Of a stretch of 7,108 nt of DNA, positions 1 through 5,085 are shown piece by piece. Numbering within the stretch: the first letter of the stretch is position 1; the number at the start of each line of letters is the position of its first letter. Source of the DNA: JBGYPP01 sp041838515 (GTDB lineage: Bacteria; Bacillota; Clostridia; Lachnospirales; Lachnospiraceae). Location: NCBI GenBank assembly GCA_041838515.1, contig JBGYPP010000043.1, positions 1 to 7,108 on the forward strand. Direction: 5' to 3'. Position numbers and translations under genes: made by a program. A model generated the notes under the pieces. That model saw nothing but the letters and a program-made list of their open reading frames with translations, was not told the DNA's origin and searched no databases.

Positions 1-1622
1 CGGGCGTTGAACAGGCTGACCCTGTAACCCTGGGCGCGCAGCCTGCCGGCCACAGCCGCAGCCAATTCCAGCATGGATCCCAGGGCAAAGAGCGCTATGC
101 CCCCCTCCCTCTCTATCCACTCCCCCCTGCCCAGCTCTATAGGCGCCCTATGCCCCTCAAAGCCGCTGCAGGCCTCCCCCCTGGGATAGCGTATAGCCAC
201 AGGCCCCTGATGCCCCAGGGCGAACTTGAGCATATCCGATAGCTCCCACTTATTCTTGGGAGCCATAACGCACATATTGGGCAAGGGGGTGAGATAACTC
301 AAATCAAATATGCCTTGATGGGTTTCGCCATCCGCGCCCACAAGGCCGGCCCTGTCTATGGCAAAAACCACCGGAAGCTTTTGTATACAGACATCGTGAA
401 GTATCTGGTCATAGGCCCTCTGCAAAAAGGTTGAGTATATAGCCACCACCGGCCTTAGCCCGCCTGCAGCCAGGCCGGCGGCAAAGGTGACGGCATGGCC
501 CTCGGCTATGCCCACGTCAAAGAAGCGGGAGGGATAGCGGTTGGCGAAACGCGCCAGACCCGTGCCTGTGGGCATAGCAGCGCTGACAGCCACCAGCCTC
601 TCCTCCCTAGCCGCCAATTTGCACATGACGGTGGCAAAGACATCGGTATAGGAGGAGGCGCCCTTTTTCTTGGCCGGCAGTCCTGTATCCACGCAGAATG
701 GCTCCGATCCGTGAAATCTGGCGGGATGCCTCTCCGCCGGAGCATAGCCCCGGCCCTTCTTGGTCAGCACATGGACCAATACCGGCCCCGGCACCTTCTT
801 GGCCTCCTGAAGCACCTTTTGCAGCTGGGTCATATTATGCCCATTCACAGGGCCCAGATAGGTGATGCCCATATCCTCGAAAAACATGCCCGGTATCACC
901 CACTGCTTCAGCCCCTTTTTGGTGGTGCGTATGGTTTCTATCAGACCCCGCCCCCCGGCAGAACCCTTGAGGGCATTGTACACCATATCCTTGAGATTTC
1001 TGTATCCCTCGCCGGTGCGTATGGCCCCCAGATACCTGGATATACCCCCCACATTCTCCGAAATGGAGTAATTGTTGTCGTTGAGCACCATAATATAATT
1101 GGTTTCCAGCTTGGCCGCATTGTTCAGCGCCTCGTATGCCATGCCTCCGGTCAGCGCTCCGTCACCTATGACGGACACCACCGTATGCCTCTGCCCCTGC
1201 AGATCCCTGGCCCGCACAAAGCCCAGTCCGGCCGAGAGGGAGGTAGAGCTGTGGCCTGTGTCAAAACAATCACAATCACTTTCCGCCCTCTTGGGGAATC
1301 CGCTCATGCCGCCATATTTCCGCAGGCTGGCAAACCCCTCCCTCCTGCCGGTCAGCAGCTTGTGTGTATAACTCTGATGGCCTACATCCCATATCAGCCT
1401 GTCCTCAGGAAAATCCAATTCCAGATGCAAAGCCATGGTCAGTTCCACCACGCCCAGATTCGGCGCCAGATGGCCGCCGGTACGGCTCAGGCTGTCTATC
1501 AAAAACCGCCGTATCTCAGCGGCCAGCTCCCCATACTGCTCCCGGGGTATGCGCTTTATGTCGTTAGGCCCCTGCACCTTTGCCAGCAGGGGGTACAATA
1601 CGGATCCGTCTATGTACTCCAT
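1..1622 (-). CDS. dxs: 1-deoxy-D-xylulose-5-phosphate synthase, C-terminus cut by the window edge
   Basis: DXS condenses pyruvate with glyceraldehyde 3-phosphate, using thiamine diphosphate (TPP), to start the MEP isoprenoid pathway in the cytosol. I translated this frame by hand: 540 uninterrupted codons and no stop, so roughly the last 80 residues of a family usually near 620 lie outside the window. Visible landmarks are H51 in TGGHLAPNLG, DVGH at 79-82, the TPP/Mg site GDG at 153-155 paired with NDN at 181-183, the catalytic glutamate E374 in GIAEGHA, Y396 and R402 in IYSTFLQRAYDQ, and DRAGLVGADGETHQG at 423-437. The ATG at 1622 follows GGAGGG (1629-1634) by 6 nt. The gene starts 19 nt after the prenyl synthase stop, so the two isoprenoid enzymes are probably co-translated from one mRNA. 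Oddities: IAEGH where E. coli has IAEQH, SAAM where many homologues have TPAM, and 22 of 25 isoleucines encoded by ATA. Confidence 0.97.
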   Translation of the reverse strand, partial: MEYIDGSVLYPLLAKVQGPNDIKRIPREQYGELAAEIRRFLIDSLSRTGGHLAPNLGVVELTMALHLELDFPEDRLIWDVGHQSYTHKLLTGRREGFASLRKYGGMSGFPKRAESDCDCFDTGHSSTSLSAGLGFVRARDLQGQRHTVVSVIGDGALTGGMAYEALNNAAKLETNYIMVLNDNNYSISENVGGISRYLGAIRTGEGYRNLKDMVYNALKGSAGGRGLIETIRTTKKGLKQWVIPGMFFEDMGITYLGPVNGHNMTQLQKVLQEAKKVPGPVLVHVLTKKGRGYAPAERHPARFHGSEPFCVDTGLPAKKKGASSYTDVFATVMCKLAAREERLVAVSAAMPTGTGLARFANRYPSRFFDVGIAEGHAVTFAAGLAAGGLRPVVAIYSTFLQRAYDQILHDVCIQKLPVVFAIDRAGLVGADGETHQGIFDLSYLTPLPNMCVMAPKNKWELSDMLKFALGHQGPVAIRYPRGEACSGFEGHRAPIELGRGEWIEREGGIALFALGSMLELAAAVAGRLRAQGYRVSLFNA

Positions 1623-1641
1623 AGCCCTCCCTCCGGAACGC
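1623..1641 (-). promoter_or_regulatory. dxs ribosome binding site
   Basis: The 19-nt gap between the prenyl synthase stop and dxs contains two overlapping GGAGGG motifs (1629-1634 and 1625-1630). The first sits 6 nt before the ATG, an ideal spacing, and fixes the dxs start. There is no room for a separate promoter or terminator. Confidence 0.8.
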
Positions 1642-2559
1642 TTATTTTTGTCTGCCCGCCAGCTCCAGTATCCACTGGCCCAGGAAGTCCTCCCCGGTGA
1701 CGCCCAGCGCCTCCAGAGCCTGACGGCTGAAATCCTCCACAGCCTCCCTGGCCGCCTCCAGCCCGTACAAGGACACATATGTGGCCTTTTGGTTCCTCTG
1801 ATCGCTGCCTATGGGCTTGCCCAGCTCCTCCTGGCTGCCCACTATATCCAGAATATCATCCTGTATCTGGAATGCCATGCCCAGCGCGCGCCCGGCCCTC
1901 TCCATGGCGGCCAGGCCGACGGCATCCCCGCCGCCAAGGCACCAGCCCATCATCAGCGGAGCCTCCAGCAGTGCCGCCGTCTTTTTCTCATGTATCTGCT
2001 GCAATAGGGCCTTGGGATCATCCGCCTGGCTGATACGGCCCTTCTCCCACAGCACATCCAGCGCCTCCCCGCCTATCATGCCTCCCCCGCCGGACTTGGC
2101 AGAGAGTATGGCCAGAGCCCTCGCCTGCCGGGGCAGGTATTCCACGGGATTGTCCGGAGCAACCATGGCTGAGGATATGCATTCATAAGCCAAGGACAGC
2201 AGCGCATCTCCGGCCAGTATGCCCAACGCCTCTCCATAGACCTTATGTGTGGTGGCCCTGCCCCGCCGCAGATCGTCATTGTCCAGGGCGGGCAAATCGT
2301 CGTGAACCAAGGAAAAGCTGTGTATCATCTCCAAAGCCGCCATAAAGGGCCGGGCTATGGCGGGAATATCCCCGCCGCCGGGCGCCGCCAGCCTGTAGGC
2401 CTCCCACAAAAGCAGGGGGCGTAACCGCTTGCCCGGGGAGAACAGGGCATAGGCCATAGCCTCTTCCAGGGCCTGCTTGGGCGGATCCGGCAGATATGAT
2501 TTTAATAAATGGTCGATATTCTTTGATTTTTTCGATAATGCCTCCCGAAAATCCGCCAT
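1642..2559 (-). CDS. ispA: Polyprenyl (farnesyl) diphosphate synthase, IspA type
   Basis: This enzyme adds isopentenyl diphosphate to allylic diphosphates, giving farnesyl diphosphate for undecaprenyl carriers and quinones. From the ATG at 2559 the protein is 305 residues, a normal family length. It shows GKRLRP at 43-48 (diphosphate binding), the first aspartate-rich motif DDLPALD at 87-93 followed by NDDLRRG, MIGGEALD at 161-168, the KT region HEKKTAALL around 190-198, and the second aspartate-rich motif DDILD at 234-238. The first motif carries the two-residue insertion typical of bacterial short-chain FPP synthases. The open frame extends 31 codons further upstream into xseB. I reject that extension because a perfect AGGAGG (2567-2572) lies 7 nt before this ATG and the extra residues do not resemble the family. 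It follows the xseB stop by 2 nt. Chain length (C15 versus C20) cannot be settled from motifs alone. Confidence 0.95.
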   Translation of the reverse strand: MADFREALSKKSKNIDHLLKSYLPDPPKQALEEAMAYALFSPGKRLRPLLLWEAYRLAAPGGGDIPAIARPFMAALEMIHSFSLVHDDLPALDNDDLRRGRATTHKVYGEALGILAGDALLSLAYECISSAMVAPDNPVEYLPRQARALAILSAKSGGGGMIGGEALDVLWEKGRISQADDPKALLQQIHEKKTAALLEAPLMMGWCLGGGDAVGLAAMERAGRALGMAFQIQDDILDIVGSQEELGKPIGSDQRNQKATYVSLYGLEAAREAVEDFSRQALEALGVTGEDFLGQWILELAGRQK

Positions 2560-2561
2560 GG

Positions 2562-2783
2562 TCAGGCCTCCTCTCCGTCTAAGGGCATAAGCCCCCCCTC
2601 CCGGGTCAGCATTTGCACCTGCTTTTCCACCTTGTCTATCTGCGAGGCGCACTCCCCCAGCAATTGCAAACCCTTGGTATATATCTCAAAGGAGGCCTCC
2701 AGGGACAGCTCCTGCCCCTCCATACTCTCCAGCAGCTGCTCCAGCAGGGCCAGATTTTCCTCCAAAGTACCGGCTTTATTCAT
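2562..2783 (-). CDS. xseB: Exodeoxyribonuclease VII small subunit
   Basis: XseB is the small helical subunit that assembles in several copies on XseA to form exonuclease VII, which degrades single-stranded DNA from either end into oligonucleotides. The protein is 73 residues, the usual size. It carries the family pattern TLEENLALLEQLLESME, then GQELSLEASFEIYTKGLQLL, then a helix ending KVEKQVQML, the classic two-helix amphipathic layout. The open frame begins at 2846, but the preceding 21 residues are unlike the family. The ATG at 2783 has GGAGGG (2792-2797) 8 nt upstream inside the end of xseA. The gene overlaps the xseA stop by 8 nt, so translation is probably coupled, which could help supply the small subunit in the excess the complex needs. 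Confidence 0.93.
   Translation of the reverse strand: MNKAGTLEENLALLEQLLESMEGQELSLEASFEIYTKGLQLLGECASQIDKVEKQVQMLTREGGLMPLDGEEA
2567..2572 (-). promoter_or_regulatory. ispA ribosome binding site, decides the start
   Basis: A perfect AGGAGG lies inside the last codons of xseB, 7 nt before the ATG at 2559. It supports the 305-residue form over the longer open frame that begins at 2652 inside xseB. Confidence 0.85.
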
Positions 2784-4011
2784 CTCCACATCCCTCCACC
2801 AAGTCCCCAGGCGTGATCTGCTCCACCCTGGCGCATATCCTGCCATCCCTCAGATGTACGAATATGTTCTCTCCCAGGGCCACATCCTCCAGCCGCTTCA
2901 GGCCCCGACCCCGGACATTTTCCACATAGGCATATCCCTTATCCAACCTGGCCAGAGGGGAGCAGGCCTCCATGCGGGCCGCCAGCAAGCCCAGGCGGTT
3001 CTTGGCCGCCTCCAGCCGCCTGGCCATAGCCCTTTCCCATCTCTCCTCCAGCAGCATTTTTTGGAATTTCTTCTCCCGCAATCTGGCCATGGGGCTTTTT
3101 GACTCCCAGCGGGAGGAGAGTCGCTGCATGGCGTTCCTTGCCTGCAAAAGCCTCCTCTCTATGGACTTGTCCAGGCTGCGGCCCAGGGCGGCCAGAGCCT
3201 CCTCCAGCAGGGCCAGATCAAAGACGGCCAGCTGGGCGGCCGCCGAGGGCGTGGGGGCGCGCATATCCGATACAAAATCCGCCAGCGTTGTGTCCGTTTC
3301 ATGGCCTATGGCCGTGATCAGGGGTATGGGGGAGGCAGCTATGGCCTCTCCCACCTCCATGGAGTTAAAGGCCATCAGATCTTCCAAAGAACCTCCCCCT
3401 CTGCCCAGAATAATCACATCCGGGGCAGCCCGGTACAGCCTGTACAGCGCCGCCGCTATAGATGCCGGCGCCTCCTCTCCCTGCACTGTGGCCGGGGAAA
3501 GCCATATGTCCACATAGGGATTTCGCCGCCTGGCCACCTGAATAATATCCCTGATGGCTGCGCCTGTGGCCGCCGTCACCACGCCTATCCTCTGGGCATA
3601 GGCCGGTATGGGCTTCTTGCGCGCAGGGTCAAACCAGCCCCTGGCTTCCATTTCCCGCTTGCGCCTGTGGTATTCCTCATACAACAGCCCCACGCCGGCC
3701 ATGCGTATGCGCCTGGCATACAGCTGATAGCGGCCATCCCGCTCAAACACCTCTATGGAGCCGGATACTTCCACACTTTGCCCCTCCGTCAGCGGAAAGG
3801 ACAGGCCCGTTTTTCGGCTGCCGGCAAACATAACACAGGCTATGGCCGCAGCGCCGTCTTTGAGGGTAAAATACAGATGACCCGAGCTGTGATCCTTACA
3901 GCTGCCCACCTCTCCGGCCACGGTGATAGAATGGAGAAAACCATCCTCTTGGAACATGCATTTGATATATTGATTGACTTGGGAAACAGAATATGCGCCC
4001 TGCGCCGCCAT
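2776..4011 (-). CDS. xseA: Exodeoxyribonuclease VII large subunit
   Basis: XseA is the catalytic subunit of exonuclease VII. From the ATG at 4011 it has 411 residues, a normal length. The N-terminal OB-fold covers about 1-102 with VAGEVG (31-36) and HSSGHLYFTLKD (41-52). The catalytic core holds VTAATGAAIRDI (145-156), GRGGGSLEDLMAFN (203-216), AIGHETDTTLADF (234-246) and RAPTPSAAAQLA (251-262). A long charged helical stretch, probably coiled coil, spans about 265-350. It ends with SPLARLDKGYAYV (351-363), the C-terminal family segment. A GTG at 4023 would add four residues, but it has no well-placed Shine-Dalgarno. GTGAGG, which includes that GTG, sits 6 nt before the ATG at 4011, so I prefer the shorter form. 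A 138-nt gap with a terminator-like hairpin separates it from nusB, and xseB overlaps its end. Confidence 0.96.
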   Translation of the reverse strand: MAAQGAYSVSQVNQYIKCMFQEDGFLHSITVAGEVGSCKDHSSGHLYFTLKDGAAAIACVMFAGSRKTGLSFPLTEGQSVEVSGSIEVFERDGRYQLYARRIRMAGVGLLYEEYHRRKREMEARGWFDPARKKPIPAYAQRIGVVTAATGAAIRDIIQVARRRNPYVDIWLSPATVQGEEAPASIAAALYRLYRAAPDVIILGRGGGSLEDLMAFNSMEVGEAIAASPIPLITAIGHETDTTLADFVSDMRAPTPSAAAQLAVFDLALLEEALAALGRSLDKSIERRLLQARNAMQRLSSRWESKSPMARLREKKFQKMLLEERWERAMARRLEAAKNRLGLLAARMEACSPLARLDKGYAYVENVRGRGLKRLEDVALGENIFVHLRDGRICARVEQITPGDLVEGCGDE

Positions 4012-4017
4012 AGTATA

Positions 4018-4023
4018 CCTCAC
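4018..4023 (-). promoter_or_regulatory. xseA ribosome binding site, decides the start
   Basis: GTGAGG lies 6 nt before the ATG at 4011. The same bases contain the alternative GTG start at 4023, which lacks a good Shine-Dalgarno of its own, so the downstream ATG is the better start. Confidence 0.6.
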
Positions 4024-4041
4024 TAGGGGCGAAGCCCTCTA
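4024..4041 (-). other. Small hairpin just upstream of the xseA ribosome binding site
   Basis: On the minus strand TAGAGGGC, TTC, GCCCCTA folds as a 7-bp stem with one bulged A and a three-base loop. It ends directly before the xseA ribosome binding site. No T-run follows, so it is not an intrinsic terminator. It could protect the mRNA 5' end or tune xseA translation, which is inference only. Confidence 0.4.
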
Positions 4042-4050
4042 TGATTGATA

Positions 4051-4082
4051 ACAAAAACACAAACCGCCCGGAGGCCAGGCGG
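4051..4082 (-). terminator. Terminator-like hairpin between nusB and xseA
   Basis: Read on the minus strand, CCGCCTGG (4082-4075), loop CCT, CCGGGCGG (4071-4064) form an 8-bp stem with a single G-T pair. The run TTTGTGTTTTTGT (4063-4051) follows at once. This is the layout of an intrinsic terminator, although the T-run is interrupted. It lies in the only long gap of an otherwise tight gene run, and I see no convincing promoter between it and xseA. It may therefore only partly stop transcription, giving less xseA-dxs message than asp23-nusB message. Confidence is moderate because GC-rich DNA produces stems by chance. Confidence 0.55.
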
Positions 4083-4149
4083 CGCCCTCCCCACAGGCCT
4101 GCATCAGCCACGGCTCCGGCCGGCTCTCCCCCGCCCGGGCTCCATCCGC

Positions 4150-4614
4150 CTATCTGGGGTCAAATTTGGCCAAAACGCCGTTGACAAAGACTCCGGATCC
4201 GGACTTGGATCGACCCTCCTCCTCCCAGTTGTGCTGGCCATAGCGCTTGGCCAGCTCCACAGCCTCGTCTATGGCCACGCCCCTGGGTATGTCCGGATCA
4301 TACTCGATCTCAAACATGGCCAGCCGCAACGCCGTCAGCTCCGCCTTGCCTATGCGGCCCAGGCTCCAGCCCTCCACCTTCTCCGACAGGCGGGCATCTA
4401 TATCCTCCCGCACCTCCAAAAGACGGCGGAAACGGCCGGAGATATACTCCCTGGCTTTCTGGGGTATTTCCTCCAGTTCCTCCGACTGCCAGAACAATTC
4501 CTCCTGCTCAGCAAGATCCTCCAGAGCATAAAAATCTATGCGGAACAAAAGCCAAAACAGCACTTCCCTCTGCCGGCTCCTGCCCCAATTATCCTTTTGC
4601 CGCCTCTTGCCCAT
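4150..4614 (-). CDS. nusB: Transcription antitermination factor NusB
   Basis: NusB binds BoxA RNA together with ribosomal protein S10 (NusE) and joins the antitermination complex on RNA polymerase, chiefly for rRNA operons. The protein has 154 residues, at the long end for the family. It shows the basic N-terminal helix RSRQREVLFWLLFRIDF (12-28), the middle pattern WSLGRIGKAELTALRLAMFEIEY (83-105), IPRGVAIDEAVELAKRYG (109-126) and the C-terminal FVNGVLAKF (143-151), all diagnostic. Between AKRYG and FVNGVL lies a polar stretch (about 127-142, HNWEEEGRSKSGSGV) longer than the short linker usual there. The ATG at 4614 lies 4 nt after the asp23-like stop. Its Shine-Dalgarno (AAGG or TAGG within the previous gene's end) is weak, which suggests translational coupling. 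In Bacillus, folD stands between nusB and xseA; here there is only a gap. Confidence 0.93.
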   Translation of the reverse strand: MGKRRQKDNWGRSRQREVLFWLLFRIDFYALEDLAEQEELFWQSEELEEIPQKAREYISGRFRRLLEVREDIDARLSEKVEGWSLGRIGKAELTALRLAMFEIEYDPDIPRGVAIDEAVELAKRYGQHNWEEEGRSKSGSGVFVNGVLAKFDPR

Positions 4615-4618
4615 CTGC

Positions 4619-4996
4619 CTATCTGCCTTTTTTCATATTCACGCCTACAATGCGTATGCCCACTTCCCCGCACTGCAGGCCAGTCATGGTTTCTATGGCG
4701 GTTTTTACCTTTTCCTGCACCAGGGCGCAGGATTTTGGTATGTTGACCCCATATCCCATGGTCAGCGCCAGCTGCACCTTGGCCCGGCCCTCCGACACCT
4801 TGACCCTGGTTCCCCGGGTCAGCTTGCGGGAGCTGGTTTTGCTCATCACGCCATTGGTGATGGGGCCGCCCAGGGGTTCTACGCCCTCCACCTCTCCGGC
4901 CGCCAGGGATGCTATCATGGCCACTACATCGTCCGCCACCAACACATTGCCCTCTACACCCCTGCCCTTTGCCTTATTCTCCGCTGGATTTCCCAT
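4619..4996 (-). CDS. Asp23/Gls24 family envelope stress response protein
   Basis: The protein has 125 residues and belongs to the Asp23/Gls24 family, like Bacillus YqhY, which also precedes nusB. It shows the conserved opening GNVLVADDVVAMIASLAAGEVEGV (about 16-39), a central VKVSEGRAKVQLALTMGYG (about 66-84) and the closing VGIRIVGVNM (112-121). No signal peptide or membrane segment is visible, so it should be cytoplasmic. Family members form abundant assemblies near the membrane and are linked to alkaline or envelope stress. The YqhY group has been linked to fatty-acid (acetyl-CoA carboxylase) homeostasis, but accB and accC are not adjacent here. The ATG at 4996 follows AAAGGA (5003-5008) by 6 nt. 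It is the first gene after the promoter at 5057-5085. The membrane partner AmaP is not next to it. Family assignment is firm; the exact role is not. Confidence 0.9.
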   Translation of the reverse strand: MGNPAENKAKGRGVEGNVLVADDVVAMIASLAAGEVEGVEPLGGPITNGVMSKTSSRKLTRGTRVKVSEGRAKVQLALTMGYGVNIPKSCALVQEKVKTAIETMTGLQCGEVGIRIVGVNMKKGR

Positions 4997-5056
4997 GCCA
5001 TGTCCTTTCCCCGTCTCCGGTACTTCCTAGCTGCGAATAAAATCCCACTGTCTGTC

Positions 5057-5085
5057 AGTATACCACAAAACCGCCCCTATTCCAA
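5057..5085 (-). promoter_or_regulatory. Sigma-A-type promoter for the asp23-nusB cluster
   Basis: On the minus strand TTGGAA (5085-5080) is followed, after exactly 17 nt, by TATACT (5062-5057). TGG stands directly before the -10 box, giving an extended -10 (TGnTATACT). The -10 matches the TATAAT consensus at five of six positions and the -35 matches TTGACA at four. Transcription would start near 5050, leaving a leader of roughly 50 nt before the asp23-like ATG. The -35 box lies in the final codons of the lipoprotein gene. No terminator is apparent after that gene, so readthrough from prfC is possible as well. Confidence 0.65.

Noticed and set aside
495..1700. A 401-codon open frame on the plus strand, antisense to dxs
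   Set aside because: It is codon-aligned with dxs, so its stops need TTA, CTA or TCA codons in dxs, which that gene almost never uses. The translation has no recognisable family and the dxs frame is intact and clearly conserved. It is a composition artefact.
4012..4017. TATACT directly before the xseA ATG as a -10 box
   Set aside because: Transcription would begin inside the xseA coding region, and the bases are better explained as the spacer between the GTGAGG Shine-Dalgarno and the ATG.
3301..4026. Other long plus-strand frames opposite xseA, nusB and the lipoprotein gene (for example 3301-4026, 4045-4746, 5151-5885, 5236-5907)
   Set aside because: All lie opposite well-identified genes, have low-complexity or unfamiliar translations and no family motifs.
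3896..4111. A 71-codon minus-strand frame across the nusB-xseA gap, a possible leader peptide
   Set aside because: Most of it overlaps xseA out of frame, no convincing ribosome binding site precedes it, and the translation matches nothing I recognise.
5030..5062. Inverted repeat ACTG-ACAGA-CAGT followed by GGGATTTTATT as a terminator for the lipoprotein gene
   Set aside because: The stem has only 4 bp and the sequence overlaps the likely transcription start of the next unit, so there is too little support.
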